11,624 nt of DNA from positions 1-11,624 of the forward strand of contig CADAPN010000056.1 in NCBI GenBank assembly GCA_902789835.1. The letters run 5' to 3'. This document shows positions 1-6,473 of this stretch, in pieces (position 1 is the stretch's first letter; every line of letters starts with the position of its first letter). A model generated the notes under the pieces. The model made no database searches. It saw only the letters and a program-made list of their open reading frames with translations, and was not told where the DNA came from. Source of the stretch: Oscillospiraceae bacterium. GTDB taxonomy: Bacteria > Bacillota_A > Clostridia > Oscillospirales > Oscillospiraceae. The position numbers were made by a program, and so were the translations under genes.

Positions 1-2
1 GG

Positions 3-86
3 TATCGCGGTGAAAACGGTCAGCCTGTCGATATCATCGGTATTCCCTGGCCTTTTTCCCACAACTGGCTCGTATTCAGAAAATAA
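3..86 (+). CDS. 3' end of an unidentified gene (partial)
   Basis: Reading from base 3, 27 codons run open to a TAA at 84-86. The visible tail contains the stretch DIIGIPWPFSHNWLVFRK, which is rich in aromatic residues and looks like a genuine folded C-terminus rather than random translation. The other two plus frames are less convincing: one stops almost at once, and the other (open to 111-113) gives a Ser/Gly-rich composition without protein character. I do not recognise the family. The gene ends 61 bp before the rhomboid gene on the same strand, so the two may share a transcript. Only the stop and about 27 residues are visible, so this rests on frame appearance alone. Confidence 0.4.
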   Translation, partial: YRGENGQPVDIIGIPWPFSHNWLVFRK

Positions 87-147
87 CCGCTGCGGCAGAC
101 CGGGAAACCTGTTTTAGCTTCGGATCATTATTTATGGGATATATTAT

Positions 148-717
148 ATGAGACGACAAAGATTGATTATTACGAATAACTCTCCCGCAGTACTTGGCTT
201 TGCCCTTGCGTGTCTTGCTGCTTTGCTGGCAAATCAGTTTACAGGGGGAAAAGCCAATAAGCTCCTGTTCATGACGTATCATTCCTCACTGAAAAATGTC
301 ATGACTTACGTGCGCTTTTTCACTCATGTAATCGGTCATAGCAGCTGGACGCATTTTATAGGAAACATGTCTTATATTCTGCTCCTGGGGCCCGCTCTGG
401 AAGAAAAATACGGACCTTCGAAAATATATGAAGTCATCGGAATCACAGCGCTGGTAACAGGGCTTGTGAACTGGTTCTTTTTCCCAAGTGTGGCTCTGTG
501 CGGAGCAAGCGGTGTGGTATTTGCCTTCATTCTCCTGATTTCGTTTGCAAATGTCAGATCCGGTGAGATTCCCGTGACGGTTATTCTGGTTGCGTTAATA
601 TTCCTCGGCGAACAGGTTTATGATGGAATCTTTATTCGGGACAATGTTTCAAATCTATCCCATGTCCTTGGCGGGTTCGTAGGAGCTGTTGCCGGCTATA
701 ATCTGAATCTTCGATGA
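148..717 (+). CDS. Rhomboid-family intramembrane serine protease
   Basis: The 189-residue protein is mostly hydrophobic. It carries the rhomboid signatures in order: a first membrane segment at about 14-30, an HxxxN-type motif (H69-F-I-G-N73) at the start of a membrane segment, the GASG active-site motif with the nucleophile at Ser121, and the histidine of the catalytic dyad at His172 in a SHVLGGFVGA helix. Rhomboids cleave transmembrane segments of substrate proteins within the cytoplasmic membrane; the substrate here is unknown. The length suits the minimal six-helix bacterial core with no extra domains. The ATG at 148 is the first usable start: an ATG at 134 runs into a stop after five codons, and a weak GGGA lies about 8 bp upstream of 148. 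The OGG-type glycosylase gene follows after 48 bp. No promoter of good quality is visible. Family assignment is secure; protease activity is inferred from the intact dyad. Confidence 0.9.
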   Translation: MRRQRLIITNNSPAVLGFALACLAALLANQFTGGKANKLLFMTYHSSLKNVMTYVRFFTHVIGHSSWTHFIGNMSYILLLGPALEEKYGPSKIYEVIGITALVTGLVNWFFFPSVALCGASGVVFAFILLISFANVRSGEIPVTVILVALIFLGEQVYDGIFIRDNVSNLSHVLGGFVGAVAGYNLNLR

Positions 718-765
718 TGATATCTCAGTTGTACTTTCAGCGGGGATTACAAAGGAATCAATGCG

Positions 766-1452
766 ATGCAAGTCAGAATAGAAGACGACCTGGATCTGAA
801 AAAGATCTCAGAGAGCGGACAGTGTTTCCGCTGGACTGAGATCTCGCCGGGAACATATCAAATTATAGCTCAAAACCAGTGCTTAAGAATATACGGCTTT
901 TGGTTCAACTATTTGGATCTGGACGAGAGTTATGAGAGTATCCGTCGGAGAATCAGCAGAGAGAAAGATGAGTTTCTGTTTCACGCTGCAGAGTATGAGA
1001 AGGGAGTACGGATTCTGCGTCAGGATCCCTGGGAGATGCTCATCACATTCATTATTTCGCAGAACAAGAATATACCTGCTATTCGAAGATCGGTAGAGAA
1101 ACTGGCTGAATTATGCGGAATGGAGATGACCAACGGTTCTGGAGTAAGGTATTTCGCCTTTCCAACGCCTGATGCTCTGGAAGAATTGCAGGATGACCAA
1201 CTCAAAGAATGCGGACTCGGAGCTATGACGACACTGACGGGACTAACAGGTGTTGGAAAAAAAGTTGCATCTTGTGTCGCCCTTTTTGGACTGCATCATC
1301 TTAATTCCTTCCCGATTGATGTCTGGATCAAGCGAATCCTCGAAGAACAGTACCCGGAGGGATATCCTTTTGAGAAGTATTCTCCGTATAACGGCGTATA
1401 TCAGCAATACATGTTCGATTTCTATCGCAATACCAGTATGTTCTCAAGATAA
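766..1452 (+). CDS. ogg: OGG1-type 8-oxoguanine DNA glycosylase/AP lyase, internally shortened
   Basis: The family removes 8-oxoguanine from DNA in base-excision repair and can nick the abasic site. The N-terminal OGG domain is clear (SGQCFRW at 17-23), followed by the HhH-GPD core with FIISQNKNIP at 95-104. The helix-hairpin-helix reads LTGVGKKVASCVALFG. The Schiff-base lysine (K166, equivalent to human OGG1 K249) and the catalytic aspartate (D185 in FPIDVWIKR, equivalent to D268) are both present with the 19-residue spacing of the human enzyme. The C-terminus ends in the usual GVYQQYMFDF. What is odd is the join CGLG-AMTTLTG-LTGVG (149-164). Relatives have about 38-40 residues between CGLG and the LPGVG-like motif, usually starting YRAKY; here there are only about 7. 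The protein is 228 residues instead of roughly 260-275. The frame is intact. The start is the ATG at 766 with AAAGGA nine bases upstream; the ATG at 761 is out of frame and soon stops. Activity is doubtful. Confidence 0.85.
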   Translation: MQVRIEDDLDLKKISESGQCFRWTEISPGTYQIIAQNQCLRIYGFWFNYLDLDESYESIRRRISREKDEFLFHAAEYEKGVRILRQDPWEMLITFIISQNKNIPAIRRSVEKLAELCGMEMTNGSGVRYFAFPTPDALEELQDDQLKECGLGAMTTLTGLTGVGKKVASCVALFGLHHLNSFPIDVWIKRILEEQYPEGYPFEKYSPYNGVYQQYMFDFYRNTSMFSR

Positions 1453-1479
1453 TCAGAAACGGCAGACTGCCAACAGCCT

Positions 1480-1513
1480 CGCAGGACACAGGGACGCGCA
1501 GGACACAGGGACG
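1480..1513. repeat. Perfect 17-bp tandem duplication
   Basis: The 17-mer CGCAGGACACAGGGACG occurs twice head to tail (1480-1496 and 1497-1513), 28 bp after the ogg stop codon in the gap between the convergent genes. The motif GGACACAGGGACG resembles fragments of dispersed intergenic repeats, but that resemblance is recalled, not tested. No coding role is apparent. Confidence 0.85.
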
Positions 1514-1537
1514 TAGCTTTTGTCTCGCCTTGGCCAT

Positions 1538-1573
1538 AAAAAAGCTCCTGCGACTTCGTTACGGCGCAGGAGC
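1538..1573 (-). terminator. Intrinsic terminator of the alr-yfbR-phosphatase operon
   Basis: Read on the minus strand, a 9-bp perfect GC-rich stem (GCTCCTGCG at 1544-1552 on the plus strand, pairing with CGCAGGAGC at 1565-1573) with a 12-nt loop is followed directly by a run of six T (the A tract at 1538-1543). It lies about 60 bp beyond the stop codon of the phosphatase gene. There is no T run on the plus-strand side, so it acts mainly on minus-strand transcription. Confidence 0.85.
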
Positions 1574-1582
1574 GGGTAGATG

Positions 1583-1605
1583 ATAACTGCAATGACAGTT
1601 GTTTT
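1583..1605 (+). terminator. Possible weak terminator facing the ogg transcript
   Basis: ATAACTG (1583-1589) can pair with CAGTTGT (1596-1602), including one G:U pair, around a 6-nt loop. A short T-rich stretch follows. The stem is weak and AT-rich, and it would end the plus-strand ogg transcript only after it had crossed the stronger minus-strand hairpin. This is a tentative call. Confidence 0.25.
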
Positions 1606-1633
1606 CCTATCAAAAGCACAATAACCTTACTGT

Positions 1634-3211
1634 TCAGAGGGGAACTTTAGGTCCGTTATACCGGCAGCAGAGCATCGTGATATCATCGAACTGCGCTGTA
1701 TGATCCGTAAAGCGGTTTACGGCGTCGTGTACGTGGCGGATGATCTCTTCCGGATCGCCGGTTTCGTCTTCATTCAGGGCCACGATCAGCCGCTCTTCAC
1801 CGAAGAATTCATTGGATCCGTTGATTGCTTCCGGAATGCCGTCCGTGTAGACAAAGAGACAGTCTCCGGGATGCAGCGTGAATTCACGGTTTTTGTATTC
1901 GGTTTTTTTAAGGGCGCCGACGACCAGATTATGGGGATATTTCAGCAGCTGAAAGGCTTCTCCCGAACGTCTGATGCCCGGCGCCTCATGCCCGGCATTG
2001 CAGGAAATGCCTTTGCCGGTGGAAAGCTCCACGACGGCCAGCCAGACCGTGACGAACATATGACTCTTTCCTTTACTCAGCTGCCTGTTGACATTCTTCA
2101 GCGCAGCGGCGGGGTCCTGGCCGGCGAGCATCTGAGCCTGGATCAGAGATTTGGCGGACATCATGAACATGGCCGCGGGGATTCCTTTTCCGGAAACATC
2201 GGCGATAACCAGCGCCAGATGATCTTCATCCGTCAGGAAGAAGTCATAGAAGTCACCTCCGATCTCCCGTGCCGGCGTCATGGAAGCGAACAGATCAAAT
2301 TCCCTCCTGTCCGGGAAGGCGGGAAACTTCCGGGGAAGCACATCCGTCTGGATCTTTGCGGCCGTGTTCAGATCAGCCCGGGTGACTGCCAGATCAATGC
2401 TCCGGTTGCTGATTACGATCACGTAAACCATCAGGACGGAGATGCTCATGGGATCCGGAAACAAGCTCAGATCCTCGATGGAGGAAATCATGAAACCGGC
2501 GATGGAGCATACGAAGCAGATCACCATGACGATCTTATCCGCTTTGGAAGCCCTGGACTTTACGATGATAAACACTTCGTTTACGACGAACAGAACGGGA
2601 AACAGGAAGATAAGAAAATAGCCGTCCGCTTCGACAAATCTGCCCCCTTCATCCACATAGTAGCACAGCGGAATGAAAAGATTAAGCAGGTTAATGATCA
2701 GGGAAAAGGCGAGAGCGACAAGCATGATCCGATTCAGGGTTTCGATCCGGATGCCCCGGAGATCCATCCCCTCCACAGACAGAAGAGCACAGCTGAAGCG
2801 CCAGAACAGCAGGAGTTCCGGAAACAGAAGGGAATAATACAGACAGGACGCGGCCAGATTCAACGTCCCGAGAGACAGGGATTCTGCCCAGCATGAAAGA
2901 GCGTCTGCAAAGTACGCACATCCATGGCAGAGGATCAGGGATGTAAACCGTTTTGTGGTCTGATCCGCCAGTTTTATTTCCTTGGAACAACCGTAATACA
3001 GCAGACACGAAATGATTACGACGAGCGTATCGGAAGAAAGCCAATACAGATTCTCCGGAGAAGCCTTTTCAGCTCGGAAGGTCAGCGTCATCCAGATCAC
3101 GGCGGCTGACAGAACCAGGAGAAAGATGGCTGCGAGCCTGGAACCGTATTTTTTCCCGAAGGGTTTCAGCCGGTCCTTGATCCAATGGCACGGGCGATTG
3201 AGCATCTTCAT
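1634..3211 (-). CDS. Membrane-anchored SpoIIE/RsbU-type PP2C serine/threonine phosphatase
   Basis: Two halves are visible in the 525 residues from the ATG at 3211. Residues 24 to about 270 hold seven or eight hydrophobic segments, a polytopic membrane sensor region I cannot match to a named family. Residues about 285-515 are a PP2C-like SpoIIE domain with the metal-binding aspartates in place: GGDFYDFF (D320), IADVSGKGIPAAMFM (D338), YTDGIPEA (D457) and FDDITML (509-510). Relatives such as RsbU and SpoIIE dephosphorylate anti-anti-sigma factors and so switch sigma-factor partner networks. The partner here is not in the window and is inferred only. It is the last gene of the alr operon. Its reading frame overlaps the yfbR stop codon: a TTG start at 3226 would overlap it, while the ATG at 3211 sits 7 bp beyond it behind a weak AAGAGA. 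I prefer the ATG; a further ATG lies at 3205. A terminator follows the stop. Confidence 0.88.
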   Translation of the reverse strand: MKMLNRPCHWIKDRLKPFGKKYGSRLAAIFLLVLSAAVIWMTLTFRAEKASPENLYWLSSDTLVVIISCLLYYGCSKEIKLADQTTKRFTSLILCHGCAYFADALSCWAESLSLGTLNLAASCLYYSLLFPELLLFWRFSCALLSVEGMDLRGIRIETLNRIMLVALAFSLIINLLNLFIPLCYYVDEGGRFVEADGYFLIFLFPVLFVVNEVFIIVKSRASKADKIVMVICFVCSIAGFMISSIEDLSLFPDPMSISVLMVYVIVISNRSIDLAVTRADLNTAAKIQTDVLPRKFPAFPDRREFDLFASMTPAREIGGDFYDFFLTDEDHLALVIADVSGKGIPAAMFMMSAKSLIQAQMLAGQDPAAALKNVNRQLSKGKSHMFVTVWLAVVELSTGKGISCNAGHEAPGIRRSGEAFQLLKYPHNLVVGALKKTEYKNREFTLHPGDCLFVYTDGIPEAINGSNEFFGEERLIVALNEDETGDPEEIIRHVHDAVNRFTDHTAQFDDITMLCCRYNGPKVPL

Positions 3212-3218
3212 GTTTCTC

Positions 3219-3806
3219 TTATTCAATCGTCCCCAGTTCGTCCAGGTTGAGCTCGAAGGCCGGGATAAAGTGCTTCAGGAAGTAATCCACCTCCGGCATG
3301 TGGCTCTCTTCCAGGAGCCTGCGTGTCTGGACTTCCGCGGAGAGAAACTCGTTGTTGCCGGCCTTGCGCTCCTCGATGCACTTGATGTAGGCCGAGAGCT
3401 TGTCGGCCGCCTTGACAAGGTCGTGGACGCGTTCCTCGGTCTCCCCGGCGAGGAGCGGCTCATAAGCGCCGCGAAGCTCCTCCGGCAGGGTGTCGAGCAG
3501 CATGTGGCAGGCCAGTGCCTCCACCTCTTTGTAGGCGTCGCGGATTTCGTTGCTGTGATACTTGATCGGCGTCGGGAGATCCCCGGTAAGAATCTCCGAG
3601 CTGTCGTGGAACAGGGCCACCGTGGCCGCCTCGTCGGGGTTGCAGGGCACGTGGAACACATCGCGCCGAATCACGCCCAGCGCGTGGGCCAGGACCGCGA
3701 CCATATGGCTGTGCTCCTGGATGTTTTCGGGCAGGGAATTGCGCATCAGGCTCCAGCGGCCGATGTAGCGCATGCGGGAGATATAGGCAAAAAAGTTTTC
3801 TTTCAT
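3219..3806 (-). CDS. yfbR: HD-domain 5'-deoxynucleotidase (YfbR-like)
   Basis: The 195-residue protein matches the E. coli YfbR type in length and motifs: RWSLMRNSLPENIQEHSH near the N-terminus (His34), the HD pair LFHDSSEILTGDLPTPIKY (H67, D68) and the distal metal ligand in KAADKLSAYIKC (D135). YfbR hydrolyses deoxyribonucleoside 5'-monophosphates to deoxynucleosides and phosphate in the cytoplasm, a step in pyrimidine salvage and dUMP supply. The open frame extends upstream to 4004, but that would overlap alr. The ATG at 3806 has AAGGA eight bases upstream and begins exactly where the family similarity begins. It is the second gene of the alr operon, 29 bp after alr, and its stop overlaps the open frame of the phosphatase gene. 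Relatives with broader HD-hydrolase specificity cannot be excluded, but the LPTPIKY signature favours YfbR. Confidence 0.9.
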   Translation of the reverse strand: MKENFFAYISRMRYIGRWSLMRNSLPENIQEHSHMVAVLAHALGVIRRDVFHVPCNPDEAATVALFHDSSEILTGDLPTPIKYHSNEIRDAYKEVEALACHMLLDTLPEELRGAYEPLLAGETEERVHDLVKAADKLSAYIKCIEERKAGNNEFLSAEVQTRRLLEESHMPEVDYFLKHFIPAFELNLDELGTIE

Positions 3807-3835
3807 GAAACAATCCTTTCCGGGCGCCCCGTGTT

Positions 3836-4966
3836 TTACTCGTTCCGGTAAACTCTGGGCACCCGCTTGGTCACCGAGCAGAGCAGCTCGTAGGGGATGG
3901 TCTGTGCCGCATCGGCGAGGGCCTGGATGTCGTTGTTCGGTCCGAAGACCTCCGCCTCGCTCCCGACCTCCGCGCCGGGGATATCCGTGAGGTCCACCAT
4001 GCACATGTCCATGCAGATGGTCCCCAGCTGCGGCGCATCCCTGCCCTCAATCCGATAGCTGCACTTCCCGGAGCTCAGGCGGGGGAGCCCATCGGCATAA
4101 CCGGCGGCCAGCACGCCCATGCGGGTCCGGCGTGCGGTCACGAAGCGCCGTCCGTAGCTGACGCAGGTTCCGGCCTCGTGGTACTTGATGGTGCTGACGG
4201 TGGTGACGAGGCGCATCGCGGGTGTCAACCCGAGCTTCCCGCCGTCGCCGTAGCCGTAGAGAAGAAGGCCCGGCCGCACCATGTCCAGCATCGTCTCGGG
4301 GTAGGAGACCACTGCCCCGCTGTTGGCGCAGTGGCGGATGGGGAAGCGGATCCCCGCCCTGGCCTCCACGGCGTCCAGGACCGCGGTAAAGAGCCGGAAC
4401 TGCTCCTTCGTATAGGCGCGGCTCTCTTCATCCGGCTCGTCGGACACGGCAAAGTGGGTGTAGAAGCCCTCAAAATCAAGATTCGGCAGTCCGCAGGAGG
4501 TGATGATGTTCTGCACGCCCTCCTCGAAGAGCCCGCCTTCACAGAGATAGCCCAGTCTCGACATGCCGGTGTCCAGCTTGATGTGTACCTTCAGCGTCTT
4601 TCCGAGCCGTACGGCCTCCTCGGAGTACTCGACGGCCTTGGCCAGGCACGTGGCCGTCTGGGTCAGGTCGTTTTGAATGAGCAGATCGGTGTATTCTTTC
4701 GGGGTATGTCCGAGAATCAGGATCGGCATTGTGATGCCGCCGCGGCGAAGCTCCAGCGCCTCGTCCAGGCAACTGACCGCGAGGTAGTCCGCGCCCTCGT
4801 CCTGCAGCAGCTTTGAAACGCGCAGCGCGCCGTGCCCGTAAGCGTCGGCCTTCACCACGCCGAGAAAGCGGCAGCCCACCGGGAGGACGCCGCGGATCGC
4901 ATGATAATTGTGCCGGATGGCATCAAGGTCAATCTCGGCCCAGGTACGCTTCATCAGATCATCCAT
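3836..4966 (-). CDS. alr: Alanine racemase
   Basis: Alr is a PLP-dependent cytoplasmic enzyme that interconverts L- and D-alanine, providing D-Ala for peptidoglycan. The 376-residue protein has the N-terminal TIM-barrel opening WAEIDLDAIRHNY, the PLP-binding lysine in VVKADAYGHGA (K39), KLDTGMSRLGY (K130, the position carbamylated in the family) and HCANSGAV. The second catalytic base is Tyr290 in AAGYADGLPR, and the C-terminal TKRVPRVY ends the beta domain. Length is normal. The start was chosen at the ATG at 4966 because AGAGG lies eight bases upstream. An ATG at 4954, closer to the MKRTWAEID beginning of many relatives, is the alternative. The open frame continues to 5047 but would run through the promoter. 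It heads an operon with yfbR and the phosphatase, from a near-perfect promoter at 4998-5026 and a leader of only about 25 nt. Confidence 0.96.
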   Translation of the reverse strand: MDDLMKRTWAEIDLDAIRHNYHAIRGVLPVGCRFLGVVKADAYGHGALRVSKLLQDEGADYLAVSCLDEALELRRGGITMPILILGHTPKEYTDLLIQNDLTQTATCLAKAVEYSEEAVRLGKTLKVHIKLDTGMSRLGYLCEGGLFEEGVQNIITSCGLPNLDFEGFYTHFAVSDEPDEESRAYTKEQFRLFTAVLDAVEARAGIRFPIRHCANSGAVVSYPETMLDMVRPGLLLYGYGDGGKLGLTPAMRLVTTVSTIKYHEAGTCVSYGRRFVTARRTRMGVLAAGYADGLPRLSSGKCSYRIEGRDAPQLGTICMDMCMVDLTDIPGAEVGSEAEVFGPNNDIQALADAAQTIPYELLCSVTKRVPRVYRNE

Positions 4967-4997
4967 AATCCTTGCCTCTGTACGAAATTTCCCGGAT

Positions 4998-5026
4998 ATT
5001 ATACGCATTTTCGCAGAAACTGTCAA
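4998..5026 (-). promoter_or_regulatory. Consensus sigma-A promoter of the alr operon
   Basis: On the minus strand TTGACA (5021-5026) and TATAAT (4998-5003) are separated by exactly 17 bp; all twelve hexamer positions match consensus. The start point would be near 4991, about 25 nt before the alr ATG. This implies strong constitutive transcription unless a repressor acts here. It sits back to back with the pheS promoter, with only 8 bp between the two -35 hexamers. Confidence 0.92.
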
Positions 5027-5034
5027 TTCGCCTC

Positions 5035-5063
5035 TTGCAATCCTCATCGCTTTGTGTTACTCT
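5035..5063 (+). promoter_or_regulatory. Promoter of the pheS T-box leader (extended -10)
   Basis: TTGCAA (5035-5040) and TACTCT (5058-5063) are 17 bp apart, and TGT just before the -10 gives the extended TGnTAnnnT form. The start near 5070 places the transcript start just ahead of the T-box leader. The -10 itself is weak (three of six positions match), so the TG extension is probably important. Confidence 0.65.
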
Positions 5064-5075
5064 ATGCCTTGCTGT

Positions 5076-5370
5076 GAACGGGAAAATAACGTCAAGCGGC
5101 TCAAAGAGAGTGGGGGTCACCGGCTGCAAGCCCCCTGGGCGCGCGGTGTTTGGTTCGCCCGGGAGCTCCGGCCAATCCCCGGCGTGTCGGGCGCGTTAAG
5201 CCCGCTGAAGAGTGCGGCAGCGTCCCAGCCGGCCCAGCGGTCCGAAAACGGCCCAACGGCCCCGGGCGGGGAAGCGCGCCGAAGATAGGTGGTACCGCGG
5301 AAGCGAGGCTTTCGTCCTATTGCGTCTTGCGCAATGCGCAGCGCGATTTTGGACGGGGGCTTGTTTTTTT
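5076..5370 (+). promoter_or_regulatory. T-box riboswitch controlling pheST
   Basis: T-box leaders bind uncharged tRNA and prevent premature termination when the amino acid is short. Conserved parts appear in order: AATAACG near 5085-5091; the AGAGAG element at 5105-5110, followed by a GGGGG/CCCCC stem (5112-5116 with 5131-5135) whose loop contains GGCTGCAAG; Phe codons TTT (5149-5151) and TTC (5154-5156) in the expected specifier region; GTTAAG...GAAGAGTG (5195-5214); and the T-box sequence AGGTGGTACCGCGG at 5287-5300, which pairs with the tRNA acceptor end. A terminator stem follows: AGGCTTTCGTCC (5306-5317) with GGACGGGGGCTT (5351-5362), 12 pairs with several G:U, then seven T at 5364-5370. 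The position ahead of pheS and both candidate codons indicate a tRNA-Phe sensor. TTC is the more likely specifier, judging from the GCCCGGGAGC that follows. The leader is unusually GC-rich. Confidence 0.92.
5306..5370 (+). terminator. T-box attenuator terminator
   Basis: A 12-bp stem (5306-5317 with 5351-5362) is followed by seven T. The large loop contains a nested hairpin, ATTGCG pairing with CGCAAT (5319-5324 and 5329-5334). The first strand lies directly after the conserved T-box sequence, so antiterminator and terminator forms exclude each other, as in other T-box systems. Confidence 0.85.
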
Positions 5371-5435
5371 GCCCGGCCCGCTGCGCGGTATGATGTTAGG
5401 GGAAACATATTTTCACCATAACAAAGGAGACACAC

Positions 5436-6461
5436 ATGAAAGAACTGTTGCAGAAGCTGCACGATGCAGCGATGCAGGCGATCCTGGAGACCGAGGACGT
5501 GGACTCCCTGGAGAGCCTGCGGGTGAAGTACCTGGGCAAGAAGGGCGAGCTCACGGGGATCCTGCGCCAGATGGGCCGCCTGTCGGCGGAGGAGCGCCCG
5601 GCGATGGGCCAGCTTGCCAACCAGCTGCGTGCCGAGATTGAGCAGACCCTGGAGACCCGCCGTGCGGCGCTGAACGAAGCCCGCCTGGAGATGAAGCTCC
5701 TGCAGGAGACGGTGGACGTGACGCTCCCGGGCAGGAAGCAGCCCCAGGGCCACAAGCACCCCATGTACAACGTCCTGGACCAGATCAAGGACATCTTCAT
5801 CGGCATGGGCTTTGAGATCGTGGACGGCCCGGAGGTGGAGCTCTCGGACTACAACTTCACGAAGCTGAACATTGACGAGGGCCACCCCTCGCGGGAGTGG
5901 ACGGACACCTTCTACTTCACCGACGACAGCCGCATCTGCCTGCGGACCCAGACCTCCCCGATGCAGATCCACGCCATGGAGACCAGGCCTCTGCCGATCC
6001 GCATGATCGCGCCGGGGCGGGTCTACCGCAAGGACGAGGTGGACGCGACCCACTCTCCGATGTTTCACCAGATCGAGGGCATGGTCATCGACAAGGGCGT
6101 CACCATGTCGGACCTGAAGGCGACGCTGAACCTGGTGGTGGAGAAGATCTACGGCAAGGGCACGGTGACGCGCTTCCGTCCGCACCATTTCCCCTTCACC
6201 GAGCCGAGCTGCGAGCTGGACATCCAGTGCCACAAGTGCGGCGGGCGTGGCTGCCCCACCTGCAAGGGCGAGGGCTGGATCGAGGTCCTGGGCGCCGGCA
6301 TGGTGCACCCGAAGGTGCTGGCGGGCTGCGGCATCGACCCGGACGTCTACTCCGGCTGGGCCTTCGGCATGGGCCTGGAGCGCCTGGCCATGGGCGAGTA
6401 CAAGATCACGGACCTGCGTCTCATCTTCGAGAACGACGTGCGGTTCCTGGAGCAGTTTTAA
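5436..6461 (+). CDS. pheS: Phenylalanyl-tRNA synthetase alpha subunit
   Basis: PheS is the catalytic subunit of the cytoplasmic (alpha-beta)2 enzyme that attaches phenylalanine to tRNA-Phe. The 341 residues contain the N-terminal coiled-coil arm (about 1-90), which contacts tRNA. The class II core starts near HPMYNVLDQIKDIF (108-121), with motif 2 in GRVYRKDEVDATHSPMFHQIEG (194-215) and motif 3 in GWAFGMGLERLAM (307-319). A Cys4 knuckle at C265, C268, C273 and C276 (CHKCGGRGCPTC) precedes GWIEVLGAGMVHP. This insertion is known in many Firmicutes PheS and probably binds zinc. AAAGGAGA lies five bases before the ATG. pheT follows 12 bp after the stop. Expression is set by the T-box leader 65 bp upstream. 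Third codon positions are strongly G/C. Confidence 0.98.
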   Translation: MKELLQKLHDAAMQAILETEDVDSLESLRVKYLGKKGELTGILRQMGRLSAEERPAMGQLANQLRAEIEQTLETRRAALNEARLEMKLLQETVDVTLPGRKQPQGHKHPMYNVLDQIKDIFIGMGFEIVDGPEVELSDYNFTKLNIDEGHPSREWTDTFYFTDDSRICLRTQTSPMQIHAMETRPLPIRMIAPGRVYRKDEVDATHSPMFHQIEGMVIDKGVTMSDLKATLNLVVEKIYGKGTVTRFRPHHFPFTEPSCELDIQCHKCGGRGCPTCKGEGWIEVLGAGMVHPKVLAGCGIDPDVYSGWAFGMGLERLAMGEYKITDLRLIFENDVRFLEQF

Positions 6462-6473
6462 GGAGGTGCCGGC

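Noticed and set aside
1700..2896. A 398-codon open frame on the plus strand opposite the phosphatase gene
   Set aside because: The minus-strand protein has the full SpoIIE/PP2C motif set; the plus frame has no recognisable domain and no ribosome binding site.
3807..4004. N-terminal extension of the YfbR-like protein to 4004
   Set aside because: It would overlap the alr coding end out of frame, has low-complexity Arg/Gly-rich sequence, and the ATG at 3806 has a good RBS and matches the family length.
4967..5047. Longer alr starting at 5047
   Set aside because: The extension runs through the consensus promoter at 4998-5026, so it cannot be in the transcript from that promoter.
5366..5394. Second pheS promoter after the attenuator (TATGAT at 5389-5394)
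   Set aside because: The only -35 candidates come from the terminator T run and match consensus poorly; regulation through the T-box would also be bypassed.
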